From NCBI GenBank assembly GCA_041399065.1, contig JAWKTN010000005.1:620001-684000 (forward strand): a DNA stretch of 64,000 nucleotides, given 5' to 3'. The first letter of the stretch is position 1, and the number at the start of each line of letters is the position of its first letter. The notes under the pieces were generated by a model. That model saw only the letters and a list, made by a program, of their open reading frames with translations, was not told the origin of the DNA and ran no database searches. Both the position numbers and the translations under genes were made by a program. The DNA comes from JAGQPD01 sp020426865 (GTDB taxonomy: Bacteria > Planctomycetota > Planctomycetia > Pirellulales > Pirellulaceae). This document shows, in pieces, positions 34,901 through 43,000 of the stretch.

Positions 34901-37634
34901 AATCCCTCGTTGGTGGCCCGAACCGCTGCCAACAGATCAATTTAACCTGCTGGTTTACGACCCAAAGTTTCCGCGACGTGTCACGTTTGTGCATCGCGAC
35001 CGAAAGCTATCGGGAACCGCGGTCATTTCCGGCGACCCTCCGCAGCCGTTGTCAGTGCAACTGCATTCCTGGGGCGTGGTCAAGGGGCGAGTGCTCAACG
35101 ACGATGGCGACCCAGCACCGAACGTGCAAATCATGGCAGGTAGTATGAGGCGGATGGTCATGGCGCGTCCAGGTCAATCGGGAGCGACTGAGTCGCTGCC
35201 GGTTCCGCTTCCCCCAACTGACGACAACATGTACGGTCAGGGAGCCAAAACGGACAAGGACGGACGATTTATCATTGAAGGACTTGTCGCCGACTACGAG
35301 TATCATTTGATGGGGCATCAAGAGGGGAGTATTCAAGACCGTTTGCAGGGAGATATTGAGCAAATTGTAAAGGTCAAACCTGGTGAGACGCTCGATCTTG
35401 GTGACGTTACGCTGGCGAGACCTGACTTCGAGGCACTGCGACTTGAGGCGCTTCAAAGGCAGAAGGAGCTGGAAGCGACGATGGAAGAAGAGAAGGAACA
35501 GGAACAGAATTCCGATGCCTCGTCGACGAGCGAGCAGCCGTCTGTAACGTCAGCCGGCGCGGGGGATAGCGAATTCTCCGTCGTGATTGTTGCGGGCGAC
35601 TCTCAGGCTCCTGCCAAGCAACGCGCGGACACGACGCGCGCTGTGCACGGGACGGTCGTGGACCCACAAGGCAAGCCGGTAGCGAGTGCCATGTTGCACT
35701 GGCTGCACCTGAAAAAGTTTCCGCCGACAACTATCGATGACATCGAGATGCGCCACGTTGCGACCACGGACGCGGAAGGGAGATTCACGGCGGAGCTGTC
35801 TTGGGAAAACCTGGGGGATAGCATCCGAGTACCCCCACTTGTCGCGGTGAAAAAGGGGTATGGCCTGGCGTGGCAAGAGTTGAAGGCGGAAGATGCTGGC
35901 CAAGACGTGCGGTTGAGGTTAGTGGAAGACCAAATTGTAGAAGGACGTGTGGTGGACACGGAAGGAAAGCCCGTCGCCGGCGCCACGATGATGGTCAACG
36001 GTATCTTCGAAAGTTCCACGGGATCGCTGGACGCTGCTCTGACGGCATGGAAAAGCGAATGGCAAAGCGCGACGATGAAACTCGATCGACGCTTCTACAT
36101 GACTTCGGCACTTAGCGGCATTCTCCAGATATCGCCCACAGATGATGAGGGTCGCTTTCGATTTGCAGGGTTGGGCCGCGAACGCATGTTTCGTTTGCAG
36201 GTCGAATCTGAGCGCACAGCACAGACGTCCGTGATGGTCGTGACACGACCGGGATTCAAGCCCCAGCAATTCAATGACGCGGCGAAGTCATCGCAGCGGA
36301 TGTTCGTTGCCACGAGCCGTCACCAATTTCTTCTACTTGCAGGTCCCGAAGTGTCGCTCGTCGTTGAATCGGCCCAAGCATTGGAGGGAACGGTCACGGA
36401 CATCGCAACGGGCAAGCCACTGCCCGGTGTGTCGGTACAGGTGTCGGTCGGATACGGTGGCGGCATTAGCGCCATAACAGATGCTCTTGGCCGGTACCGT
36501 CTGAACGGAATGTTGGCAGAGCAGGAGTGGCTGGTGGCATTTCGAGCCCCAAGCGAAACGCGGTATCTTACGCGCACGTTAGCGGTGTCGCCGTCGGAAA
36601 GCGGTGCGATGACTACGTTCGATGTGCAATTGGCCAAGGGCGTATTGCTTAAAGGACGCGTTGTCGATTTGAAGACGGGTGAAGGAGTCGTCGCCGGTGT
36701 TCGTACCGCACCACTTCCCGAAAACGAATTCGTGAAACAGCCCGGGTTCGACAACTACTTGCGCAGCCGAGTGATGGAGTCTGCCGGATCCGATGGGACG
36801 TTTGAATTTGCCGTCCCTCCCGGTCCCCAAGTGCTGATGGTCCAGGCGATGGGAGCCGGAATGAAGACGATCAACGGTCAGCCGGTCAAGATCTACAAAA
36901 AAGGCAAGTTTTCTAGCGAGGAACTTGCTCGCGTAAAGCTTTACGACAATGGCCGAGCATTCTACATCAGCGAGAAGGGTCTCGACATGATCGACGAGGC
37001 GGTCAAGTTGATCGACGTGCCAGATGACAATGAGGAATACTCGGTCGAAATCGCCGTCGATCCCGGATTGCAGATGGAGATCGACATCCAAGATAGCGAT
37101 GGTCAACCGCTCGCAGGAACGATCGTCAGCGGAATGACTGCCTCGTGGCCCAATACGTTTGCCATCGACGACACGACATGCACTGTTTACGCGCTCGATC
37201 CGGACGAACCACGTCAGGTGATTTTCTATCACCCCCAACGTGCGCTGTGTGCTACCGCGGAGCTTCATGGCGACGAGACGGCCCGTCCGGTAGTAAGGTT
37301 ACTCCCCGCCCTGGACGCCACGGGGCGCCTGGTCGATGCCACCGGTTCGCCACTTGTGGATACTCCGTTTTCCATCAACTGGGTCGATGATACGGCGCGA
37401 GAATTCCAGCGCCAACTCAATATGACTCAGAATGAACCCTTGAGGACTGACAGCGACGGCCGGTTTCGAATTGAAGGCATGCTGCCAGACTTCGCGTTCT
37501 TGCTACAAGTGTCAGCCGACAAGCAGACATTCTTGCTGAGCAAACGCTGGGGCAGTCTTCGCGACGCGGCGTCGTCCGTTACCGGTGAAGACGGCACGAT
37601 CGCGTTGGGTGATGTTGCGATGAAGGCGAGGTAG
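31989..37634 (+). CDS. BlaR1-type M56 metallopeptidase with very long regulatory-like extracellular part (1,881 aa)
   Basis: The N-terminal M56 part has helices near 10-32, 38-58 and 175-205, the zinc motif HELSH near 278-282 followed by VARGDW, the third-ligand region LAEHCCDDAVL near 319, and a closing helix near 385-405. From about residue 448 to the end there are repeated carboxypeptidase-regulatory / CNA-B-like units (YEGKVLTPDGRPAVGAQLYL, VKGRVLNDDGDPAPNVQIM, VHGTVVDPQGKPVASAML, VEGRVVDTEGKPVAGATMM, LKGRVVDLKTGEGVVAG). A charged Glu-rich linker lies near 1155-1180. Same plan as the sensor of operon 1 but about 740 residues longer. It presumably acts on the BlaI protein encoded just upstream; the ligand is unknown. 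Confidence 0.9.
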   Translation: MDRFAYLWLGLFVDVSIKSLLLAGVAGVLLRVFRVRDANLRHRVWLGVMIGMLLMPVLVPLTPAIPLPPAWQQQLDRLALTQVDRRPASELVSEQASPLVDADQEMTVDANKAFVPTQPNGPTQLSQSPPRLDDGDLGPSQLNEDGTDVTPIAGVTSVGSVEVSTAAPSAEGNAHMAKGAGWFWVVVRVAAMLHITVALGLLSRIGLGLLLTRRIAHRARIIVPDRPADDALVCNGVEFQESPEVAVPVTVGHWRPRVLLPVQWRQWDAEKLQAVLAHELSHVARGDWLAMVLCQINRAVFWFHPLGWQLKRWLSELAEHCCDDAVLGAAASRTQYARHLLEVATTLRGAGGRLHPSAQFVAMARRPSLESRIDAILDESRPLARRIGVIAGIGLIAATLAVVAVTASIKPVGTATAAEQEREPVAKNANVPGNDATVAENAALDAQMFVYEGKVLTPDGRPAVGAQLYLDYWYSDQSAPAEKQPIVATGPDGRFRFEMKRSDFRRTGDSVAPWQWAALAAFHPDAGMTWAPSMAFETSGNARGELDDPANPGYEGRHEILDRIANQKGELQLVAKTIPIVAKFIDTEGQPVAGVRVSILSLQTGEDNNLDAWEAVVQQGEVEPYAANNLASSQVRGPMTRSILPRFASNDQGEVRIEGLGNERIVKLLIEGDGVRTDSVYCRTRRGDPIEYSQDYDGSRTVFGPSFTHVLVPSRTVEGVVRDRATNQPIAGVVVKSMTVTMSEGPGQMVRTGSDHARAVTDKDGRYSLKGLPRVDQNIVQFEPPRDTDYLSASGRVDTSGDDLTPATSDMTLARGVVVNGRVVDEQTGEGVSGQIEYFIDREDPLLAKREAEPFAVAQDRADIDGRFRMVVPRSLGYLAFRCYNPLYEQRADRPANSESVDNTMWLAYMAFGADKRPEFHAVTRLDFAKDDSAASHEVEMRVGKGRVVAGSVLDDDGQPLAGCLYTGRDVIPRWWPEPLPTDQFNLLVYDPKFPRRVTFVHRDRKLSGTAVISGDPPQPLSVQLHSWGVVKGRVLNDDGDPAPNVQIMAGSMRRMVMARPGQSGATESLPVPLPPTDDNMYGQGAKTDKDGRFIIEGLVADYEYHLMGHQEGSIQDRLQGDIEQIVKVKPGETLDLGDVTLARPDFEALRLEALQRQKELEATMEEEKEQEQNSDASSTSEQPSVTSAGAGDSEFSVVIVAGDSQAPAKQRADTTRAVHGTVVDPQGKPVASAMLHWLHLKKFPPTTIDDIEMRHVATTDAEGRFTAELSWENLGDSIRVPPLVAVKKGYGLAWQELKAEDAGQDVRLRLVEDQIVEGRVVDTEGKPVAGATMMVNGIFESSTGSLDAALTAWKSEWQSATMKLDRRFYMTSALSGILQISPTDDEGRFRFAGLGRERMFRLQVESERTAQTSVMVVTRPGFKPQQFNDAAKSSQRMFVATSRHQFLLLAGPEVSLVVESAQALEGTVTDIATGKPLPGVSVQVSVGYGGGISAITDALGRYRLNGMLAEQEWLVAFRAPSETRYLTRTLAVSPSESGAMTTFDVQLAKGVLLKGRVVDLKTGEGVVAGVRTAPLPENEFVKQPGFDNYLRSRVMESAGSDGTFEFAVPPGPQVLMVQAMGAGMKTINGQPVKIYKKGKFSSEELARVKLYDNGRAFYISEKGLDMIDEAVKLIDVPDDNEEYSVEIAVDPGLQMEIDIQDSDGQPLAGTIVSGMTASWPNTFAIDDTTCTVYALDPDEPRQVIFYHPQRALCATAELHGDETARPVVRLLPALDATGRLVDATGSPLVDTPFSINWVDDTAREFQRQLNMTQNEPLRTDSDGRFRIEGMLPDFAFLLQVSADKQTFLLSKRWGSLRDAASSVTGEDGTIALGDVAMKAR

Positions 37635-37638
37635 TGTC

Positions 37639-38982
37639 ATGTCCGACTATTGGAAGCGATACGAGCCGTCGGCGCAGCAACCCTGGGATTGGCCCCGGGT
37701 CGTGCACCTGCATCGTCGCGCCGGTTTGGGGATTGCCTGGGAGCACGTGGGACGTGACATTGACGATGGTCCAGACACGGCCATCCAGCGGATGCTCGAC
37801 GGGGAATGTGCGAGTGTCATCGACCCTAACGAATTCCGAAATGTGTCGCAGGTGATTGGTGACGCGGCCATAGCCAGCGGAGATCCCGAACGATTGAAGG
37901 CCTGGTGGTGGTACCGCCTGATCTTCGCCGCCGACACTCTGCGTGAAAGAGCGACGGTGATGTGGCATAGTCATTTCGCGACAAGCAACGCCAAAGTTCA
38001 TGATCTGCATCTCATGCAGGAACAGAACGAGATCTTGCGCCAGCATGCTTTCGGGCCATTTCGCGAAATGTTGTCGGTCGTCGTAAGACACCCTGCAATG
38101 CTGCTCTGGCTCGATGCGGACAGCAATCGCGTAGGGCACGCCAATGAAAACCTGGCCCGCGAATTGCTGGAGCTTTTTACGTTAGGGATCGGCAATTACA
38201 CCGAGGAAGACGTCAAACAAGCCGCTCGATGTCTGACCGGGTGGACCGTTCGCAACCGGCAGGCACAGTTTCGTGAGGAGCGTTTCGACGCAAGTGATAA
38301 GACGGTGCTTGAACGAACTGGCAAGTTCAACATCGACGATCTGTTGCACTTGGTTTGCGAGCAGCCAGCCACGAGTCGACGTCTTGTTGGACGCATCTGC
38401 CAGTGGCTGATGGGGGAAAATGTGGTCGACGCGGAGGGGCTCGAAGAATTGGCCGAGGGCCTGCAAGCGCGTGACCTGGATATCGGTTGGGCCGTAGAAA
38501 CGGTTTTACGATCCGCACGATTTTTTAGCGACGACAATATCTGTTCGCGAGTGAGTAGCCCCGTCGATTTCATCGCGACCGCGGTTCGAGCACTTGGGTT
38601 GACCAAGTCACCGCCAAGCACGCCGTTGTTGGCCAGTTGGTCGGCGCGCATGGGTCAGGATTTATTCTATCCACCAAATGTTGCTGGTTGGCCTGGTGGC
38701 CGTGCGTGGCTAAATTCGCGCACGATCGTAGCACGGGCCAATTTTGCGAGCGATCTTGTCGCTGGGCGGTTGCGAGTCCCCACCGAAGTGCCAGTCTTCG
38801 GAGTCGATGGCGCTGGAGTTGAATCTGTCGATGAATTATTGAAATTTCTGCCGACGTACGAAGCGGTGTTATGGGGAAGGCGGGCCAGTGACGAGCAGCG
38901 ACGAGAGATGGCCAAGGGGGTCGCTGGAATCTCGGAGTGTGTCGGCCGATTGCTCGCCCATCCTCACGCCTACGTGAATTGA
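37639..38982 (+). CDS. DUF1800 family protein
   Basis: 447 residues, near the usual length for planctomycete members. Recognised by VVHLHRRAGLGI near the N-terminus, the His-rich MWHSHFATSN segment, NENLARELLELFTLGIGNYTEEDVKQAARCLTGW in the middle, and the FYPPNVAGWPGGRAWLNS block. No signal peptide is seen. It starts 4 bp after the M56 gene, with GTAGTGTCATG context, so it belongs to the same operon. DUF1800 and DUF1501 genes are nearly always side by side; their joint role is unknown, though secretion or processing of surface polymers has been proposed. Confidence 0.93.
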   Translation: MSDYWKRYEPSAQQPWDWPRVVHLHRRAGLGIAWEHVGRDIDDGPDTAIQRMLDGECASVIDPNEFRNVSQVIGDAAIASGDPERLKAWWWYRLIFAADTLRERATVMWHSHFATSNAKVHDLHLMQEQNEILRQHAFGPFREMLSVVVRHPAMLLWLDADSNRVGHANENLARELLELFTLGIGNYTEEDVKQAARCLTGWTVRNRQAQFREERFDASDKTVLERTGKFNIDDLLHLVCEQPATSRRLVGRICQWLMGENVVDAEGLEELAEGLQARDLDIGWAVETVLRSARFFSDDNICSRVSSPVDFIATAVRALGLTKSPPSTPLLASWSARMGQDLFYPPNVAGWPGGRAWLNSRTIVARANFASDLVAGRLRVPTEVPVFGVDGAGVESVDELLKFLPTYEAVLWGRRASDEQRREMAKGVAGISECVGRLLAHPHAYVN

Positions 38983-38984
38983 CC

Positions 38985-39007
38985 AATACCTCGAACCTCG
39001 AGGTATT
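38985..39007. repeat. Palindromic element between DUF1800 and DUF1501 genes
   Basis: AATACCTCGA (38985-38994) pairs with TCGAGGTATT (38998-39007) around a 3-base centre. It starts 2 bp after the DUF1800 stop, is not followed by T's, and has the same core as the terminator at 11.7 kb. It may stabilise or process the message rather than end it. Confidence 0.75.
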
Positions 39008-39054
39008 CAGCTTGTTACCTGTATGTGCTGAATGGAACGCTCTGGGAGACGACC

Positions 39055-40281
39055 ATGTTAACACGCCGTAATTTTTTGCAGCGCGTGCCCCTTGTTGCAT
39101 TGGCGCCGCACGTTCCCGCGTTCTTGGCACAAACGGCGATGGCGGCCGGTGCCGATCGGGACGAGCGCATTCTAGTCGTCGTCCAACTGGAAGGGGGCAA
39201 TGACGGGCTGAATACCGTCGTACCGTTTGGAGACGATGGATACGCGCGGAATCGACGGCAGCTGCGGTTGCCGGCCGATCGCTTGATTCGTGTTGGCGAC
39301 GGGGTCGGGCTGCATCCACGGATGATCGAGATCGGGCAGAAGTTCGACGACGGCCAAGTGGCAATTGTGCAGGGGGTGGGTTATCCCAATCCGAGCCGAT
39401 CGCATTTTCGCAGTATGGCGATTTGGCAATCGGGCAATCTGGACGCGATCGAGGGCGTTACGTCGGCAGGGTGGCTGGGCGAGAGCGTTGGCCAGAAATC
39501 GCGGGCGAGCCAAGCGAAACTAGGGGCTGACATTATTTACGTCGGCGGTGGGGATGTGCCAGTAGCGTGCCGTGGCCGAAGATGTACGTCGATTGCCATG
39601 ACAGATGCCAGCGAAATGACGTTGCGTGACGGCACCGGTACTGTTGAAAACCGTGGCAACTCGCAAGGCGACTCGGTCGCCACGAGTAGCGATCGCGAGG
39701 ATGTTTCATCATTTGTGAATCAATCGGTGTTGCAGGCCTACGCGTCGGCGCAAGAGGTCGCCATGTTATCCGATGCCCGGTCGGCATCGGCGCAGTTCGG
39801 ATCACAACTTAATGCACAGCTGCAGTGGATTGCCGACATGATCAAGGCGGGTGCCGGAGCGCGTGTGTATTACACATCGCAGCCGGGCTATGACACCCAT
39901 GCCAATCAGCTGTCGCAACACGCCGGTTTGCTCGGCGATTTGTCGCAATCGACTGCCGCTTTCGTGGGAACGCTGCGCGACGCGGGGCTCGGCGACCAGG
40001 TATTGGTGATGGTGTTTAGCGAGTTCGGTCGCCGCGTGGAGGAAAACGGTTCGGAAGGCACGGACCACGGCACGGCCGGTCCCGTGTTTTTGATTGGTGA
40101 TGCCGTGCACGGCGGGTTGCACGGTGCGTCGCCGTCGTTGGACGACTTGGAGGACGGCGACCTGAAGTTTGAGATGGACTTTCGCAACATCTACGCGACA
40201 GTCATCGACCGCTGGCTGGACGTCCCCCGGCCCGATAGCTTGTTGGGGATCGAGCCGTTGGACGGTGTACTCAAAGGCTAA
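39055..40281 (+). CDS. DUF1501 family protein with Tat signal
   Basis: 408 residues from the ATG at 39055; the frame is open to 39025, but GGGAGA lies 6-11 bases before 39055 and the N-terminus MLTRRNFLQRVPLVAL is then a classic Tat signal (TRRNFLQ). Family marks: VVVQLEGGNDGLNTVVPF, SHFRSMAIWQSG, YYTSQPGYDTHANQ, MVFSEFGRRVEENGSEGTDHGTAGPVFLIG and a C-terminal DFRNIYATVIDRWL. These form an alkaline-phosphatase/sulfatase-like fold in the family. Exported folded to the periplasm. Last gene of operon 2, always paired with DUF1800; reaction unknown. Confidence 0.93.
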   Translation: MLTRRNFLQRVPLVALAPHVPAFLAQTAMAAGADRDERILVVVQLEGGNDGLNTVVPFGDDGYARNRRQLRLPADRLIRVGDGVGLHPRMIEIGQKFDDGQVAIVQGVGYPNPSRSHFRSMAIWQSGNLDAIEGVTSAGWLGESVGQKSRASQAKLGADIIYVGGGDVPVACRGRRCTSIAMTDASEMTLRDGTGTVENRGNSQGDSVATSSDREDVSSFVNQSVLQAYASAQEVAMLSDARSASAQFGSQLNAQLQWIADMIKAGAGARVYYTSQPGYDTHANQLSQHAGLLGDLSQSTAAFVGTLRDAGLGDQVLVMVFSEFGRRVEENGSEGTDHGTAGPVFLIGDAVHGGLHGASPSLDDLEDGDLKFEMDFRNIYATVIDRWLDVPRPDSLLGIEPLDGVLKG

Positions 40282-40369
40282 CGGTTTGCTTCGGGTTCCG
40301 GTTATCTTGGCTCCGTTTCTAATAACCACAATTCATTGCTGGAAGTGACGGCCAGATCACGGCTCACGG

Positions 40370-40472
40370 ACATAGCTCCGGCCGATCCCCCGGCTGATGA
40401 TTAACGGACAGCCACCCGAACAGAGGCCGCACGCCAAAACACCGGGGAGCGGCGGAACGATTCACGGCGAGC
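40370..40472. repeat. Diverged single copy of the 111-bp repeat
   Basis: The order of blocks matches the array at 0.7-1.3 kb: GGACATAGCTCCGGCCG (from 40372), a diverged middle, GCACGCCAAAACACCG, then GAGCGGCGGAACGATTC. It lies about 90 bp past the DUF1501 stop, so both occurrences sit downstream of a gene. Confidence 0.6.
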
Positions 40473-40482
40473 CAGTAATAAG

Positions 40483-40779
40483 CTATTTCGTGGCGGTCTG
40501 GTATCCACCTCCACGGGCGCAGCCCGACCAGAACATCAGAAAGCAAATCGTCGCAATGAAAGAAGTGCCGCTGGGTTCGGGAACGATTCGTGTCGTACGG
40601 AAGCGTTGACTCGGGCTCACTAGAACTGGATCGCGGAAGAGATCCGGACCAACAAGTTTTTCGCGAAGTAGCGTCGCGATCTGGTCACAATCGTCGATGA
40701 CTACGTCGCCCCAACCATATGCCACTGATTGGCGACAACACGCAACAAGCAAAAGAAGAACGAGTGTCCTTGAATTCAA
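40483..40779 (-). CDS. Doubtful small exported protein
   Basis: A 98-codon frame from a TTG at 40779 would begin NSRTLVLLLLVACCRQSVA, which resembles a signal peptide or lipoprotein signal, and has a second hydrophobic stretch (IATICFLMFWSGC) near its end. There is no ribosome-binding site, and the frame stays open into the palindromic repeats upstream. I keep it only because nothing else explains the region. Confidence 0.2.
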   Translation of the reverse strand: MNSRTLVLLLLVACCRQSVAYGWGDVVIDDCDQIATLLREKLVGPDLFRDPVLVSPSQRFRTTRIVPEPSGTSFIATICFLMFWSGCARGGGYQTATK

Positions 40780-40803
40780 ATTGCCAGAACCATGGACAGT
40801 TGC

Positions 40804-40869
40804 AATACCTCGAACCGTACAGTATTCGAGTCCATTGCGCGACTGGAATACCTCGAACCATATAGTATT
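40804..40869. repeat. Two variant copies of the AATACCTCGAACC palindromic element
   Basis: AATACCTCGAACC followed by GTACAGTATT (40804-40826) and by ATATAGTATT (40847-40869), 43 bp apart. The left arm is identical to the perfect palindromes at 11.7 and 39.0 kb; the right arm keeps only AGTATT. Confidence 0.7.
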
Positions 40870-40895
40870 GGACCATTTGGACGCGATTTGGCCAA

Positions 40896-41156
40896 TCAAA
40901 GTAACACCAGGCGCATGCCTTGGACGAATCTTCGCAGCCGACTCGTCATCGGAGATCGTTGGCTGACGTAAGGTTTGGTTTCCGGCGACTCGATTACCGT
41001 GAAGACGGTAGGGGATTCAATGGGTGCGTCGGTGAGTAGCTGATCGGCGCACGGATTCACTAGTACCACCTGTTGGCGATCGCAATCGGCCATCAAGCGG
41101 TCGAGTGGGCTGGTCACCTGGATGTCATCGCGGATCAAGACGCGCAAGTACATCAT
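40896..41156 (-). CDS. Hypothetical protein next to the integrase remnant
   Basis: 86 codons beginning MMYLRVLIRDDIQVTSPLDRL. The ATG overlaps the stop of the frameshifted integrase remnant. No known domain; composition looks protein-like (QQVVLVNPCADQLL, ESPTVFTVIESPE). It could be a real small gene or part of the region that replaced the rest of the integrase. Low confidence. Confidence 0.35.
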   Translation of the reverse strand: MMYLRVLIRDDIQVTSPLDRLMADCDRQQVVLVNPCADQLLTDAPIESPTVFTVIESPETKPYVSQRSPMTSRLRRFVQGMRLVLL

Positions 41157-41424
41157 CGTAGTTCTTTGGACTTCAGGACCGTGTTGCGATAGGTGATAAG
41201 GCCTGGACGATTTTCAGCCGTTTCCAAGCTGGTTCGCCCGCCTTGACCTTGGACTTGAGAAAGGCGATGACCTCTTCTTCGGAGAAGTGCCAGGACGCAG
41301 GGTGGTCAATCTGGTGAAACTTGGCAAGTTTGCCAAACCAGATGTCAGCCCAATCTTTCTGAGTGGGCTTGGGTTTTTTATGCGGGTTGTTCGGGCCTTG
41401 TGATCCATGAGGCGATGCAGGCAT
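41153..41424 (-). pseudogene. intI: Integron integrase, N-terminal remnant with frameshift
   Basis: The ATG at 41424 has GGAGG 6 bases upstream. The frame gives KDWADIWFGKLAKFHQIDHP, WHFSEEEVIAFLKSKVKAG and EPAWKRLKIVQAL, which I recognise as the SAM-like core-binding N-terminal domain of integron-type tyrosine recombinases of planctomycetes. After KIVQ the frame shifts: one frame ends at 41173, the other continues GLITYRNTVLKSKELR to a TGA at 41153-41155. The catalytic domain (R..HxxR..Y) is missing. It lies on the minus strand directly before a plus-strand array of attC-flanked genes, exactly the canonical integron arrangement. The platform is therefore dead in cis, unless an integrase acts from elsewhere. 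Confidence 0.65.
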
Positions 41425-41765
41425 GACAGACCTCCGGTGCGGTCGCAAAAATGAATTTCCGTACACAGGACGTATACTGGTGTGAGTGTATCGCAGTTGT
41501 CACGTCGGTCAACCCCTCCCATGGTTGCCGCGACAACCCCCCCCTCCCAAAAAACCCAGGCAAATGAAGCTTTTTTGCTGAACACTTGCCAAATCGTTGT
41601 CTTTCGGCAATAACTAGAGGATAAGTAACGGATAAGTCCCGGTGGACTTATCGCCGATTCGGCAATAAGACCCGCCCTGAGGGCTTATCGCCGGGTCATC
41701 CGGTAATAATCAAGTTCTCTGTTCCAGAATTTCTGTAGCGTACCTGGAGCTTAAATTCACTCCAC
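41425..41765. other. Presumed attI / cassette promoter region with two hairpins
   Basis: 341 bp between the integrase remnant and the first cassette gene. It holds a C7-TCCC run near 41,540, and two imperfect hairpins: CTTATCGCCGA/TCGGCAATAAG (41647-41669) and TTATCGCCGG/CCGGTAATAA (41685-41709). AAGTTCTCTGTTCC at about 41710-41723 has the same GTTC core as the ends of the attC sites and may mark attI. No gene is seen. Confidence 0.45.
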
Positions 41766-42209
41766 ATGATTGCCGAGCACGAAGCCATTGCGATAGCTCG
41801 CCGATTTGCTCTGCAAAATGCATGGCCGTGGGATTCACAGGCTGCGACAGCAGTGCTGAATGGTGATGTATGGTGCGTCGCAACGCGCGTCGACGATTAT
41901 TGGGTCGAGAACGTTTATACTGATGTTGATGCTAACACAGGGGATGTCAAAACAGCCTCATTTCGTCCGGCTGTTTCGTCCCCGATCTCGCGGGAACACG
42001 CGATGGAGATTGCTCGTGGTATCTGCGAACAGAATGGATGGTCATGGATCGAGGTGTACATTGAGGAGGACGAATTCGAGAGCGACGACGGAAAACGGCT
42101 GAACTGCTGGACGATTGGAACGAATCGTGACCGTCTGGGTGGAAACGCTACAATTTTGCTTGACGCTGAAACTGGTGCGGTTCTTCAGACTATGTTCGCG
42201 TCACGATAA
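41766..42209 (+). CDS. Cassette 1: small protein with duplicated PepSY-like halves
   Basis: 147 residues, not recognised as a named family. Two halves resemble each other: AIAIARRFALQNAWPW...NVYTDVDANTGDVKTASF and AMEIARGICEQNGWSW...NATILLDAETGAVLQTMF. The pattern helix, strand, strand ending in D-x-x-T-G-x-V is like PepSY-type domains. No signal peptide and no membrane segment, so cytoplasmic. First gene after the presumed attI, followed 5 bp later by an attC-like site, hence an integron cassette. Confidence 0.7.
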   Translation: MIAEHEAIAIARRFALQNAWPWDSQAATAVLNGDVWCVATRVDDYWVENVYTDVDANTGDVKTASFRPAVSSPISREHAMEIARGICEQNGWSWIEVYIEEDEFESDDGKRLNCWTIGTNRDRLGGNATILLDAETGAVLQTMFASR

Positions 42210-42214
42210 AAGCA

Positions 42215-42304
42215 GAGAACCAAGCGGTGAACCCAAGCCGCCGATAGCGTGGTCCCTTACATCAATATCAATCGCGGCGGCTGGGTTACCGCCGCCGTTC
42301 TGTC
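42215..42304 (+). repeat. attC-like site A
   Basis: Left arm AGAACCAAGCGGTGAACCC..GCCGCCG pairs with CGGCGGCTGGGTTACCGC..GTTCT on the right. The arms match almost fully with one extra base on the left, the typical attC asymmetry. The right end carries the GTTCTGTC core (from 42297). Confidence 0.75.
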
Positions 42305-42316
42305 GCTCAAACTTCA

Positions 42317-43000
42317 TTGGATCGTTCAATCGACACAGCAGACGACACTTCGCGGCGTAAACCTTCCACGGGATTTTTGATCCTGCTGAACGCTCTCGTG
42401 TTCCTTGCGCTGCTTCTGCCGGGTCTGAATCCGATCGGCTGGATACTCGCTATTCCGCCAACGATCATCTTTATCGCTGTGTCTGGCGTGTGGCAGGCAA
42501 GATGGGCGTATTTTGACCGGCGGTTCCGTTTCTATAGCGTCGTTCGGTGCGTCGGGTTCGTGTTGCCTGTAATGGCGCTCGTTGTATTACCGTTTCTCGG
42601 TGTCGAACCAACGCGGCCAATCAACAAACAGAAGCCTGCATCAAGCAAAACTGGGGCATATCGGACTTACGTACTAGCCAACTCCGGCGGATGGACTGTC
42701 GAAATCCAAGATCAGACCGGCAAGACGCTGCACGACGAACACACCGACTTCGTTCCGCACTTGAACGTTTATTGGATATGGGGTCCGAATGACAGATTTT
42801 GGCTGTACAACAGTGATGACGGACGCGTTCACTGTTGGTATTCTAAACCGGATGGTGCGTGGCAACATGTTCTGTGGGGCTACGGCCATACCAAAGAGAC
42901 GAACCTCGACCTAGGAAGCCCGCCCGAATCCCTGTACCCGGACTACGAACGCCGCTCCAACAACGCGACAGAACTAAGCGATGAACGCGAGTCGGAATAG
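42317..43000 (+). CDS. Cassette 2: membrane protein of unknown function
   Basis: 227 residues from a TTG start. Three hydrophobic stretches (FLILLNALVFLALLLPGL, WILAIPPTIIFIAVSGVW and VGFVLPVMALVVLPFLGV) precede a soluble C-terminal part rich in Trp and Tyr (YVLANSGGWTVEIQDQTGK, YWIWGPNDRFWLYNSDDGRVHCWY). Unknown family; likely inner-membrane with an external beta domain. Its last codons overlap the left arm of the next attC-like site, as is common for cassette genes. Confidence 0.7.
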   Translation: MDRSIDTADDTSRRKPSTGFLILLNALVFLALLLPGLNPIGWILAIPPTIIFIAVSGVWQARWAYFDRRFRFYSVVRCVGFVLPVMALVVLPFLGVEPTRPINKQKPASSKTGAYRTYVLANSGGWTVEIQDQTGKTLHDEHTDFVPHLNVYWIWGPNDRFWLYNSDDGRVHCWYSKPDGAWQHVLWGYGHTKETNLDLGSPPESLYPDYERRSNNATELSDERESE

